From: Acidimicrobiales bacterium
Lineage (GTDB): Bacteria > Actinomycetota > Acidimicrobiia > Acidimicrobiales > RAAP-2
NCBI GenBank assembly: GCA_030039755.1
Contig: JASHUY010000056.1
Span: forward strand, 1-56,430
Reading direction: 5' to 3'
Length of the DNA: 56,430 nucleotides
A program made the position numbers and the translations under genes. Each line of letters opens with the position of its first letter. Position 1 is the first letter of the stretch. The notes under the pieces are model-generated. The model saw only the letters and a program-made list of their open reading frames with translations, was not told the DNA's origin and searched no databases. Below are positions 32,630-41,100 of this stretch, piece by piece.

Positions 32630-33586
32630 TCACCGAGGTACCCGCGCGCGACTGATCGGCGTAGTAGCCCACGAGTTCGCGATCTTTGCCGCAAGCGCGG
32701 TGTTCGCCCTCACGGCCGCAAGGTTCGCCTCGAGCGAGCCCTCGCTCGTCCCCTTCCGCATGAAGTCGAGCAAGAAGGGGGTCAACGCCTGTCCGCGCAC
32801 GCCGCCACGCTCGGCGGCGGCAAGCGCCTCATCGAGAACCTCGTCGTGCAGGCTGGGATCGAGCTGTTCGGACAGCGACACAGGGTTGGCGACCACGAGG
32901 GCCGAGGAGATGCCGAGCTCGTCCTGCTTGCGCATTATCGAGGCGACCGCGTCCGGAGTGTCGACGGACCAGTCGAGCGCCTCGCCGGAGCTCGTAATGT
33001 AGAAGCCGGGGAACATCTCCGTCCGGTATCCGACGACCGTGACGCTGAGCGTCTCGAGGCGCTGCAAACTGGCGGGCACGTCGAGGATTGACTTGATGCC
33101 AGCGCACACGATGGTGATCGAGCAGCGGCTCAGGACCTCGAGATCGGCGGACTCGTCCCACGACGCCATCCAGTCGCGGTGGACGCCTCCGAGTCCTCCG
33201 GTGGCGAAAACTCTTATCCCTGCGAGTCCTGCCAAGTACGCCGTCGCAGATACCGTCGTCGCGCCGCTCGCCCCGGACGCCATCGCTGCGGGGAGATCTC
33301 GCAGCCCAAGCTTGCGGAACCCTTCCTCCGATGCGACGCGCACTAGCTCTGCTTCCGTCAGGCCGATCCGAGCGACGCCGTCCAGGACGGCGACCGTGGC
33401 CGGACAGGCGGAGCCGGAACGTACGAGATCTTCGAGCTCGAGCGCGACCTGAAGGTTTCGCGGCTTCGGTAACCCGTGCGAGATGATCGTGGACTCGAGC
33501 GCGACGACCGGCAGACCGGCGTCGATCGCGATGCGCGCTGCTTCGGCGACCACGACTGCGGGGCTGAGCCCATTGTCGGACTTCAT
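32630..33586 (-). CDS. psuG: Pseudouridine-5'-phosphate glycosidase
   Basis: 318 residues matching the PsuG/IndA family throughout: ALESTIISHGLPKPRN (catalytic Glu), CPATVAVLDG, ASGASGATTVSATAYLA, VFATGGLGGVHRDW (active-site His), CAGIKSILDVPASLQRLETL (Schiff-base Lys), VVGYRTEMFPGFYITSSG and a C-terminal ANPVSLSEQLDP. The enzyme breaks the C-C glycosidic bond of pseudouridine 5'-phosphate to uracil and ribose 5-phosphate. The active-site residues look intact. It is in a long operon with a THI5-type importer and a PfkB kinase, consistent with salvage or catabolism of a C-nucleoside from outside. Confidence 0.94.
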   Translation of the reverse strand: MKSDNGLSPAVVVAEAARIAIDAGLPVVALESTIISHGLPKPRNLQVALELEDLVRSGSACPATVAVLDGVARIGLTEAELVRVASEEGFRKLGLRDLPAAMASGASGATTVSATAYLAGLAGIRVFATGGLGGVHRDWMASWDESADLEVLSRCSITIVCAGIKSILDVPASLQRLETLSVTVVGYRTEMFPGFYITSSGEALDWSVDTPDAVASIMRKQDELGISSALVVANPVSLSEQLDPSLHDEVLDEALAAAERGGVRGQALTPFLLDFMRKGTSEGSLEANLAAVRANTALAAKIANSWATTPISRARVPR

Positions 33587-33645
33587 CTGCCTCCTCTCTT
33601 TGCGTTCACGCTAACGTCCGGAGAGTCGGCGTCGCCGGCACGGCA

Positions 33646-34770
33646 TCAGATACCGAATCTCGACGCCGAGAACGGACCAAGGTCGACCTCGCAGGGAAGC
33701 CCGAGGATCGTGCACGCCATCGCCTCACCGAGCGCGGGGGCGAACTTGAAGGCTCGGCCGCAGCAGCCTCCGACCGCGTACACCGGACCGCGCCGGGCGA
33801 TCCTTCCGGCCACGAAGTCTCCGTCGACGCTCTGGCCGATGACACAGGCGAAGCTCCGCTCCGGGCGCGCGTAGCCGGGTAGCACCTTCTCGCAGAACTC
33901 GCGATGTGCCAGTAGCTCGGCGTCGCTCGGCGGCTGGCGCACCCGACCCAGCGCCGGGCGTGACGCCTCGCCCCCTGCGCCGACCTTGATCTCTTCGCCC
34001 TCGGCCAGAAACCACCCGGCGACCGAGCCGTCGTAGATGACAATCGGGAGAGGACTCGCGGGGGAGGTCGGCCGAACGCTGCGGCGTACCCAGACGACGC
34101 AGAGACGTTTCGGGACGACGATCGCCGCAAACTCGGGCAACAGGTCTTGGAGGAACGGCCCGGTCGCGACGAGCACGCTTCGCGCTCCCACCGTTCTGCC
34201 GTCTCCCAAGGCGACACGCACTCCCTCCCCGGACCGCTCGATCGACTTCACCTCGGTCCGTTCGAGCAGGAGCGCGCCTGTCAGCGAGGCAAGTTGGGAT
34301 ATCTGTTCCAGCGCGTGGCGCGCGCGGACCACGCCGGCTCGTTCGTCGAAGATGCCGACGAGTCCGGGTTCAAGCTCGATCCCGCCTGAGAAGCGCGGCG
34401 CAAGCTCCTCTGCCGGCAAGAAGTCGACAGAGGAGCCTGCAGCCGCAGCGCTGAGCATTGCGCCGAGGATCAGCTCGGACTCCTCGAAGCCGAGCAGTAC
34501 GCCTCCAGTCCGTTCGACGAGCCTCGTGCCCGTCTGGGCCTCGAGGAGCGCCCACCCGGTATCGGCGACTTCGGCGACCGCGCGGTACTGCGCCCCCTCG
34601 TGGACGACGGTCCGGAAGATCCTCGTTTCTCCAGTCGAAGCACCCCACGGACCGGCGATCTCGTCTCGATCGAGGGCGACGACCTCCGCACCGTGACGTA
34701 CGAGTTGGAGGGTGGTCATCAGTCCCAGCACGCCGAGGCCGATGACGACCACGTCCGCCCGGGTTTCCAT
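33646..34770 (-). CDS. FAD-dependent amine/amino-acid oxidase (sarcosine oxidase-like)
   Basis: 374 residues. FAD fold at the N-terminus (DVVVIGLGVLGLMTTLQLVRHG...VVALDRDEI), an SxGxTRIFR-like GASTGETRIFRT, and the C-terminal GGCCGRAFKFAPALGEAMA flavin contact. In monomeric sarcosine oxidase, FAD is bound to a Cys upstream of that last motif; here SFACVIGQSVDGDF provides a Cys at the matching place. The family oxidises secondary or N-methyl amines and some amino acids, giving H2O2. It lies just downstream of the binding protein gene, so it probably acts early on the imported substrate. Confidence 0.87.
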   Translation of the reverse strand: METRADVVVIGLGVLGLMTTLQLVRHGAEVVALDRDEIAGPWGASTGETRIFRTVVHEGAQYRAVAEVADTGWALLEAQTGTRLVERTGGVLLGFEESELILGAMLSAAAAGSSVDFLPAEELAPRFSGGIELEPGLVGIFDERAGVVRARHALEQISQLASLTGALLLERTEVKSIERSGEGVRVALGDGRTVGARSVLVATGPFLQDLLPEFAAIVVPKRLCVVWVRRSVRPTSPASPLPIVIYDGSVAGWFLAEGEEIKVGAGGEASRPALGRVRQPPSDAELLAHREFCEKVLPGYARPERSFACVIGQSVDGDFVAGRIARRGPVYAVGGCCGRAFKFAPALGEAMACTILGLPCEVDLGPFSASRFGI

Positions 34771-34794
34771 CGGCTCGCGCTCAGCCTCCCCTAC

Positions 34795-35802
34795 TCAGTG
34801 GTTACCGATGTAGACGTTCGTGAAGTACTTGTCAGCCGGGAACACCTTCTTCAGGCTGCCGATGCCCTTCAATGCCGTCGCAAGTGCACTCCACTCCGAC
34901 GCCTGACCCACGAAGAACCCCTGCTTGCTCTGAAGCACAGCTGACGTCGCCTCCCATTCGGCGATGTTGTGCGCGGTGCTGTACCCGGTTGTGCCGTGGA
35001 AGTACTTCGAGTAGAGCGACACGGCTGTGGTGGGGTGCGCCATCGCCCATTGCGTGCCCCTCAGGGTCGCGTTGAGAAACGCCGTCGTGAGTGACTTGTG
35101 CGAGGCCAGCCACTTCGTGTTCCCGATGTACGTCCAGATCGGCGTGTTGGGTGCCCCGACCTGCGTTGCGAGCAACTGGTCGGCTGCGTGCTTCGTCGTC
35201 TGCTTGTAATCAACGGCTCCGAAGTTCGTCGTCGAGGTGGCGAAGTCGATCTTGTGATCGACGAGGATCGGGATGTCTGTGTTCGTGACAAAGACGATCT
35301 TCACCTTGTTCGCTGTGACGTGGAAGTACTTGGCATAGAACACCAGCATGGCGTTGCTGAAACTTGTTGTGTACGCGCCAACCCCCCCGCCTTCGTACGT
35401 CTGGGCATCCACCTTCTGTCCCGGGTTCCAAAAGAGTCCGTAGTTGTTCTCATTCGATTCATTGGCGATCGTGATGATCGGGAGACCGGCCTGTATCGCG
35501 TCCATCGTTGTGACCACCGTGCTCGCCCCAAGATCGTCCTTACCGAGCCCGACCAGGTCCTCGTCGGTCGAGTTCGTCGGTGGCAGCGTCACGTCGAGGT
35601 TGATTCCCGCCGCTTGGTAAAAGCCCTTCTCGATCGCGGTCGTGATCGGGATTGCCAGAACGTTCGGCGACGACCAGCTCGCAACGAACGTCACCGTCGT
35701 CAGAGAGGTAGCCGACGCTCCAACACTTAGAGCAGACAGACAGCCTGCGAGTACGACAGCACCTCCGATTGCGGCTACGAGGCGCTTTGAGCCCTTTCTC
35801 AT
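34795..35802 (-). CDS. ABC solute-binding protein, NMT1/THI5-like
   Basis: 335 residues from ATG 35802, preceded by GAGGGGAATCAAC. Signal peptide with LVAAIGGAVVLAGCLSALSVGASA; the Cys in VLAGC could be a lipoprotein site. The mature protein has TFVASWSSPNVLAIPITTAIEKGFYQAAGINLDV, the standard opening of the NMT1/THI5 class, and GVGAYTTSFSNAMLVFYAK. Relatives bind pyrimidines (thiamine precursor), riboflavin, taurine, nitrate or sulfonates. With psuG in the operon, a pyrimidine-type ligand is attractive. GC is a little lower than average. Confidence 0.87.
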   Translation of the reverse strand: MRKGSKRLVAAIGGAVVLAGCLSALSVGASATSLTTVTFVASWSSPNVLAIPITTAIEKGFYQAAGINLDVTLPPTNSTDEDLVGLGKDDLGASTVVTTMDAIQAGLPIITIANESNENNYGLFWNPGQKVDAQTYEGGGVGAYTTSFSNAMLVFYAKYFHVTANKVKIVFVTNTDIPILVDHKIDFATSTTNFGAVDYKQTTKHAADQLLATQVGAPNTPIWTYIGNTKWLASHKSLTTAFLNATLRGTQWAMAHPTTAVSLYSKYFHGTTGYSTAHNIAEWEATSAVLQSKQGFFVGQASEWSALATALKGIGSLKKVFPADKYFTNVYIGNH

Positions 35803-35910
35803 GTTGATTCCCCTCACTTGTTGCTCCTCCTCCTATATCTGAGACCAGCGGTTCGCGCATGCGATCGATCGACCATCATCCGAGCGCCCCACAAGTACCT
35901 CGCCCGAGGT

Positions 35911-36867
35911 CTAGCGAAGCACCCCCTGCACAACGCTCCGATCTGCCGGAGGTTGCAACGGCGCTGCGGTGGCCACGCCTGCGGCGAAGGTGCTTCCCGG
36001 CGCCCCAACCCGGGTCGTCACGGAAGGGGCACCTCCCGAGACGAGCCGACGGCGAAAGCGGGATCGCAGTAACCCTCGCGCGGTCGACCTCCGGCGCCAC
36101 GGGATCACGAAGCGCTCCAGCAAGCTCATCAGCAGAAAGCCCGCGATACCGATGCCCGTCAGCATGATGACTTCTCCGAACACCGCCGGGGTGTTGAGCG
36201 CCGACTCCTGAGTCAAGATGTTGTTGCCGAGGCCTCGCGTCGCCGTCGCGGTCCACTCGCCGATGACCGCCCCGGTGACGGCGAAGGTCGCGCCAATTCT
36301 CAGCGCCGCGCAAAGTGGCCCCAAGGCGGACGGCAGCTTCACGAGCGCAAGGAGACGTAGCCGACTCGTCTCGATCGACTTCACGAGGGCGAGCATCTCG
36401 GGATCGACGCTGTTCAAGGCCGAAAGCATGTTCACGACGATCGGGAAGAACACGCAGAGCCCGACGATGACGAGCTTCGGAAGCATCCCGAAGCCGAGGA
36501 TGATGACGAGTGGAGGGGCGATCGCGACGATTGGAGCCGCCTGGCTCGTGATGATGAGCGGGTACAGGGTCGTGTTGAGGACCTTCACCTCTGACATCAG
36601 GACCGCGAGGAACACGCCCACCCCGACGCCCACGAGGAACCCCAACACGACCTCGGAGAGCGTCTGGAAGAACAGTGGTTGCAGTTGCGACCAGTCGTCC
36701 CAGACGAACGCCACGGTGCTCTCAGGCGTCGGGATCACGTACGGCGGGACGTTGAAAAGCTTGATGACCGCCTCCCAGAGCAGGACCGCGACGACGATCG
36801 CGACGATCGGCCGAGCGGCGAAGGGAAGGGTTCGCCGCCCCCAGGAGCGGGTCCGGTCGCCGCTCAC
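35911..36867 (-). CDS. ABC transporter permease (SsuC/TauC/ThiX type)
   Basis: 318 residues from GTG 36867, which overlaps the ATPase stop (GTGA). A hydrophilic start (GDRTRSWGRRTLPFAARP) is followed by six to seven membrane segments. The ATPase-contact loop appears as FPIVVNMLSALNSVDPEMLALVKS...KLPSALGPLCAALRIG, diagnostic of this group. The C-terminus has an extra tail of about 45 residues. The long open frame upstream of 36867 is only the shadow of the ATPase gene. Confidence 0.92.
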   Translation of the reverse strand: MSGDRTRSWGRRTLPFAARPIVAIVVAVLLWEAVIKLFNVPPYVIPTPESTVAFVWDDWSQLQPLFFQTLSEVVLGFLVGVGVGVFLAVLMSEVKVLNTTLYPLIITSQAAPIVAIAPPLVIILGFGMLPKLVIVGLCVFFPIVVNMLSALNSVDPEMLALVKSIETSRLRLLALVKLPSALGPLCAALRIGATFAVTGAVIGEWTATATRGLGNNILTQESALNTPAVFGEVIMLTGIGIAGFLLMSLLERFVIPWRRRSTARGLLRSRFRRRLVSGGAPSVTTRVGAPGSTFAAGVATAAPLQPPADRSVVQGVLR

Positions 36868-37688
36868 GATGCCGGCCCGAGCGTTGCGAAGGCGGGGTCC
36901 GTCACCTCCTCGTAGAGGCCCCGGTGGCTGTACAAGATCTCCATCGCCTGACGCTTGTACGCAATGAATTCTTCGGACGTCGTGACGACGACGCCCCGCG
37001 GCCGCTCCAGGTCCACACGGATCTCCGCCGCGATGGCAGCGGGTCGACGGCTCATGACGAGCACGCGGTCGCTCAGGAAGACGGCCTCCTCGATGTCGTG
37101 GGTGATGAACAGGATCGTCCCCTGCATCTCGGCCCAAACAGCGAGCAACCACTGCTGGAGCTGCACTCGGGTCTGCGCGTCAAGGGCGCCGAACGGCTCG
37201 TCGAGCAGCATGATCGGACGTCCGAGCGCGAGAGTCCGCATCAGCGCCACGCGCTGGCGCATGCCTCCGGAGAGCGTGTGCGGGTAGTTGTCGAGAAAGG
37301 CGCTCAGCCCATAGTGGCGCGCCATTTCCGCAGCTTCGACGAGTTGGCCCTTCGACACTCGCCCCTTCAGCGCTGCCCCGAACGTGATGTTGCCGAGGAC
37401 CGTGCGCCACGGAATGAGCAGATCCTTTTGGAACATGTAGCCGACGTGGCCGGACCGACCCGTAATGTCCCGGCCCTCCAGCATGACCCGCCCGGACGTC
37501 GGCTCGACGAGGCCAGCGACGATATTCATGAGCGTGCTCTTACCGCAGCCGGACGGCCCGACGATCGAGACGAACTCCCCACGAGCGATCTTCAGGTCGA
37601 TGGGGGTGAGCACTTCCACGCCACCGAAGCTGCGCGACACGTCCCGTAGCTCGAGCAGGCAGGTGGCGGCCTCTCGTGTCGGTTCCAT
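36864..37688 (-). CDS. ABC transporter ATPase (SsuB/TauB/ThiZ type)
   Basis: 274 residues from ATG 37688, where GAGG lies about 8 bases upstream; GTG 37715 is an alternative. Walker A GPSGCGKS, Q-loop MFQKDLLIPW, signature LSGGMRQRVALMRTLA, Walker B IMLLDEPFGALD and H-loop ITHDIEEAV are all complete. The MFQKD..L.PWR sequence is characteristic of the nitrate/sulfonate/pyrimidine uptake group. It energises the permease whose start it overlaps. Confidence 0.94.
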   Translation of the reverse strand: MEPTREAATCLLELRDVSRSFGGVEVLTPIDLKIARGEFVSIVGPSGCGKSTLMNIVAGLVEPTSGRVMLEGRDITGRSGHVGYMFQKDLLIPWRTVLGNITFGAALKGRVSKGQLVEAAEMARHYGLSAFLDNYPHTLSGGMRQRVALMRTLALGRPIMLLDEPFGALDAQTRVQLQQWLLAVWAEMQGTILFITHDIEEAVFLSDRVLVMSRRPAAIAAEIRVDLERPRGVVVTTSEEFIAYKRQAMEILYSHRGLYEEVTDPAFATLGPAS

Positions 37689-37723
37689 GCCGCGACCTCG
37701 GGGGACTTCGGTCACTGCGCCAG

Positions 37724-39172
37724 CTAGGTCTCGAGTTTTGCGGAGACCGTTAGCGCGTTCTCGAGGTCCGCCTTGAGGTCCACTGGCGACTCGAGACCGA
37801 CGGAGATCCGGATCATCCCGTCCTTGACGCCCATCTGTGATCTCTCCGCCTCCGAGAGGTCGAGAAACGCCATCGTTGCCGGAGCTTGGGCGACGCTACG
37901 AACTCCGCCGAGCGAGGCGGCGAAGGCGACGAGTTGCAGGCTCTTCAACAACCGTACGGCGACCGCTTCGTCGGAGACCTTGAAACTGAGCATCGCGCCA
38001 CCGCTCGCGAATTGACGCAACGCGAGATCGTGCTGCCGATGCGACTCGAGTCCCGGATACCAAACCGCCTCCACCTCTGAGTGCTCCTGCAAATACTGTG
38101 CAATCTCAAGCGCGGTGCGCGCCTGGGCTTCGAGACGAACGGGCAGGGTCTGGGTGCCGCGGAGCAGCAGCCAGGCGTTGAAGGGAGAGAGCGCTCCACC
38201 AAGCTTGGTGAAGGTGCTCCACCGGACTTCTTCCAACCACCCCTCGGGAAGAAGGCCCGGCGTGAGGGTGATCGTACCTCCGAGGGCGTCGTTGTGCCCT
38301 CCGATGAACTTCGTCGCGCTCTCGACAACGAGATCAGCACCGAACACGTGCGGCCGGCACACGGCCGGGCTCGCGAACGTGTTGTCGCATATCGCGACCA
38401 CACCCCGATCGTGCGCCAAGTCTGCGAGAGCACGGATGTTCGCCACTTTCATGGTCGGGTTGGCGATCGTCTCGAAGTAGAGAGCCTTGGTCTCTGGTTT
38501 GAATGCCCGCTCGACCGCCTCGAGGTCACTCGTATCGACGAAGGTCGTACTTATGCCGAAATTCGGGAGCTTGTGGAGCAGGAACTCATGCGTCGTGCTG
38601 TACGTGGTCCAATCGGCGACGATGTGGTCACCCGTCTTGAGCAGTCCGAAGAGCGTCACCGCAATGGCTGCCATGCCCGAGGCGGTCGCAAGACACGAGT
38701 ACGCACCTTCGAGTCTGCACATCTGCTCTTCGAAGCGGTACTCGGTCGGGTTGCCGCAGCGAGCGTAGATGTTCACCTCTCGACGCTCGCCGGCGACCAC
38801 CTGGTCGTAGAGATCGTCGGCATACTGGTACGTCGACGACATGTAGATCGGGTAGCTGATGGACTGCGACGCCGGCTCGGGTTCCTGCATGACCGCTGCC
38901 GTTCTCAGATCTTGTTCGAGATAGCGATCCTTCGGCACGCGACTGCTCCAATGGCTCAGGCGGGACACCCGCGGCAGCGGCCACTTCCCCCCACGAACGT
39001 CGTCCGTTGGTGAGGGATCGTACAGTGCGTGTTCAGGTAGGTCCAAGACGAAACGGTGCGGCCAGATAAGCGCGTCCTTATGCAATTCCAGGCGGATCGC
39101 GTCCTGCTCCACCCTCGTTGCAAGACCAAGCCGCTGGGCGCGCCGGTCAGCAGGAGTCGGCGAGGATGGCAC
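37724..39172 (-). CDS. Cystathionine gamma-synthase/lyase-family PLP enzyme with N-terminal extension
   Basis: 482 residues. From about residue 100 it follows the Cys/Met-metabolism family: SSTYQYADD, YARCGNPTEYRFEEQM, SCLATASGMAAIAV, CDNTFASPAVCRPHVFGADLVVESATKFIGGHNDALGG (PLP Lys288) and FAASLGGVRSVAQAPATM. Members break or form bonds at the gamma carbon of homoserine- or cysteine-like amino acids. The first 90-100 residues are an unusual extension (LPEHALYDPSPTDDVRGGKWPLPRVSRLSHW). GTG 39172 overlaps the LysR end by 26 bases. It heads the catabolic operon, so a gamma-cleavage of the imported compound is possible. Confidence 0.85.
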   Translation of the reverse strand: MPSSPTPADRRAQRLGLATRVEQDAIRLELHKDALIWPHRFVLDLPEHALYDPSPTDDVRGGKWPLPRVSRLSHWSSRVPKDRYLEQDLRTAAVMQEPEPASQSISYPIYMSSTYQYADDLYDQVVAGERREVNIYARCGNPTEYRFEEQMCRLEGAYSCLATASGMAAIAVTLFGLLKTGDHIVADWTTYSTTHEFLLHKLPNFGISTTFVDTSDLEAVERAFKPETKALYFETIANPTMKVANIRALADLAHDRGVVAICDNTFASPAVCRPHVFGADLVVESATKFIGGHNDALGGTITLTPGLLPEGWLEEVRWSTFTKLGGALSPFNAWLLLRGTQTLPVRLEAQARTALEIAQYLQEHSEVEAVWYPGLESHRQHDLALRQFASGGAMLSFKVSDEAVAVRLLKSLQLVAFAASLGGVRSVAQAPATMAFLDLSEAERSQMGVKDGMIRISVGLESPVDLKADLENALTVSAKLET

Positions 39173-40046
39173 TGACCTCCCGGGCCACCTCTTCGATCTG
39201 GACGAGTTCGGTCCGCTCGTCGCCGGCTCGACGCACGAACACCAGTGGTACGCACACCTCGCGATCGGCTACCGGCACAAAGGCAAGTCCAGGGGTGCGA
39301 AGCGTGGCGGTGGAGCGCGGCAGCAGACTGAAGGTGGTCCCGTCAGACAAGAGGTAGGAGCGGACCATGGCGCGCCGCGGCCCCCGCACGAGGCGTGGGC
39401 GGATGCCCGCCTGCTCGCAGATCCACAACAGGTGGTCGTAGTAGTCCGGCGCCGTCTCTCGCGGCCAGATCAGGAGCGCCATCTCGGCGAGTTGAGCCAA
39501 GTGGATCTCCGAGGCCGACGCCAAGGGATGATGCGCGGCGAGGGCCACCACGAGCGGCTCCTCGACGAGCAGGTCGAACATCAGCCCTTGCTCCGCGGTG
39601 GGGCAGTGGGCGAGCCCGGCGTCGTAGCGTCCGGCCCGCACGCCGGGCCCGACCTCACCGGTATCGACCTCGCGCTCGTCGATTGCGACCTTGGCGAGTC
39701 GCTCCTCGATCACCGGGAGCAACCTGGGCATCAGCTTGTTGCCGACGCTCGGCGTGAAGGCGAGCACCATCGGGTGACGGTCCAACGCGGCGATGCGGCG
39801 TGCCGCGTCCACCCCGCGATCGACCAGCGCGAGGCCGGCGGCCACACTCCGGACAAGCTCCTCGCCCGCAGGGGTGAGCACCATCCCGCGCGCCCCCCGC
39901 ACGAACAGCTGGACGCCCACCTCGCGCTCGAGCCGCCGGATGTCCTGGGAGAGGGAGGGCTGCGAGACGAAGAGGCGGGCCGCCGCGCGCCCCACATGGC
40001 ACTCCTCGCTGACCGCGACAAAGGAGCGAAGCAGCCGAAGCGACAC
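39147..40046 (-). CDS. LysR-family transcriptional regulator
   Basis: 299 residues if started at GTG 40046, giving the typical VSLRLLRSFVAVSEECHVGRAAARLFVSQPSLSQDIRRLE helix-turn-helix at the very N-terminus; the frame extends upstream but without family similarity. The effector domain contains MVLAFTPSVGNKLMPRLLPVIEERL and HHPLASASEIHLAQLAEM. Being first in the minus-strand run and overlapping the PLP enzyme, it is probably the pathway-specific regulator and part of the transcript. No clear T-N11-A operator was located. No good ribosome site precedes 40046. Confidence 0.87.
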   Translation of the reverse strand: MSLRLLRSFVAVSEECHVGRAAARLFVSQPSLSQDIRRLEREVGVQLFVRGARGMVLTPAGEELVRSVAAGLALVDRGVDAARRIAALDRHPMVLAFTPSVGNKLMPRLLPVIEERLAKVAIDEREVDTGEVGPGVRAGRYDAGLAHCPTAEQGLMFDLLVEEPLVVALAAHHPLASASEIHLAQLAEMALLIWPRETAPDYYDHLLWICEQAGIRPRLVRGPRRAMVRSYLLSDGTTFSLLPRSTATLRTPGLAFVPVADREVCVPLVFVRRAGDERTELVQIEEVAREVSAILADSC

Positions 40047-40367
40047 GCTGATGGGGAGAGGGACGTGACCCCCCTGCGGATTGTCGTGGACCGGCGGAAT
40101 CACCGGCACCACAAGATACGTGGTCGCCGTGGCATGCGTCGCCTGACGCACCGGGTGCACCCGATCTCGGCTGTCTGAACCTGACGAGATCTCCCTCAGA
40201 TCTCGGGGCCCTCGAGTGCGGTCGCAGGTCAGCTCGTCGGGATGCAAACGCACTCATCGCCGAGATCTGCGCACTGCCACGAGCCAGCGGTCGCGGCGTC
40301 GAGGAACTGCGGAACTGCGGTACGACGGCGCCTCGCTCTTGCCCCGCGAGATCCGTCGGGGGTCCGC
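40047..40367. other. Intergenic region between the LysR and TetR genes
   Basis: 320 bases with no supported gene. The upstream part of the LysR frame continues through it without family similarity. It should contain the LysR-operon promoter and the end of the TetR transcript; no convincing hairpin or -35/-10 pair seen. Confidence 0.4.
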
Positions 40368-40958
40368 CTACTCGCGCCGCGGGCCGAGCTCGGGCTCGTG
40401 AGGTTCCGGTCGACGCTGGACGGGAGACGAGACGAGGGTGTGGAAGGCGCGCGAGGTCCGGCCGACGTCACCGGTGGCGATGAGATCGAGCTGCAGGCCC
40501 ACCACTCCCCCGATGAGGAGGGTGGCTTCGACCTCCGCCTGCTCGCGCGACAACCCCGCTTCGACGTACCTCTCGACCCAGAGGTGGTGCCAGTCCCGGA
40601 ACACCCTGTTGGCCAACGGCCCGTCACGCGACCGCCGTCCCTCCTCGAGGAGGATCTCGAAGTCGAGCCGCAGCAGCTCCCGGTTCTCGAGGCACCACTG
40701 CCAGGGTGAGAGGAGGTCCCCCTCGGCGAGGCACTTCTCGGCGAACTCCCGCTGCCGTCGCTCGACCTCGGCCACGACGGCACCCAGGAGCTGCTCCTTC
40801 GAGCCGAAGTAGTAGACGAGCGGGTACGTGCTGATGCCGAGCCAGGCCGCGAGCGAACGGAACGTCGCCTTGGCGATCCCGTGCTCCGCCAGGTAGTCGA
40901 TGACTCCCTGGAGCAGCTCGTCTCTGGTCGTCGAAGGCGTGCGGGCGGGGCCTACCAC
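40368..40958 (-). CDS. TetR-family regulator, divergent from the amine oxidase operon
   Basis: 196 residues from GTG 40958, chosen because AGGAAGG lies 6 bases upstream; GTG 41000 is an alternative. The helix-turn-helix is TTRDELLQGVIDYLAEHGIAKATFRSLAAWLGISTYPLVYYFGSKEQLL. The C-terminal ligand domain contains REFAEKCLAEGDLLSPWQWCLEN. It faces the amine oxidase/Opp operon across about 140 bases with shared promoter elements, so it very likely represses that operon and itself, released by an amine or its aldehyde. Confidence 0.9.
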   Translation of the reverse strand: MVGPARTPSTTRDELLQGVIDYLAEHGIAKATFRSLAAWLGISTYPLVYYFGSKEQLLGAVVAEVERRQREFAEKCLAEGDLLSPWQWCLENRELLRLDFEILLEEGRRSRDGPLANRVFRDWHHLWVERYVEAGLSREQAEVEATLLIGGVVGLQLDLIATGDVGRTSRAFHTLVSSPVQRRPEPHEPELGPRRE

Positions 40959-40980
40959 CTCGTTCCTTCCTGTGGCTCCA

Positions 40981-41035
40981 TTGACCTCGACCAACGGCAC
41001 CTGTTAGAAAAACATTTGTTATCAGCCCGGGTCAA
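40981..41035. promoter_or_regulatory. Divergent promoter region of the tetR and amine oxidase genes
   Basis: Plus strand: TTGACC (40981-40986), 17 bp, TTAGAA (41004-41009), start near 41016. Minus strand: TTGACC at 41035-41030 faces the other way, but its -10 is weak. The AT-rich stretch GTTAGAAAAACATTTGTTATC between them is the natural place for the TetR operator. Confidence 0.55.
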
Positions 41036-41100
41036 GAAAGGGGGGCGAGTGGCCTGGACCGAGCTCGGCAACGCTCCATCTGCCGTCGGAGGATACGCCG

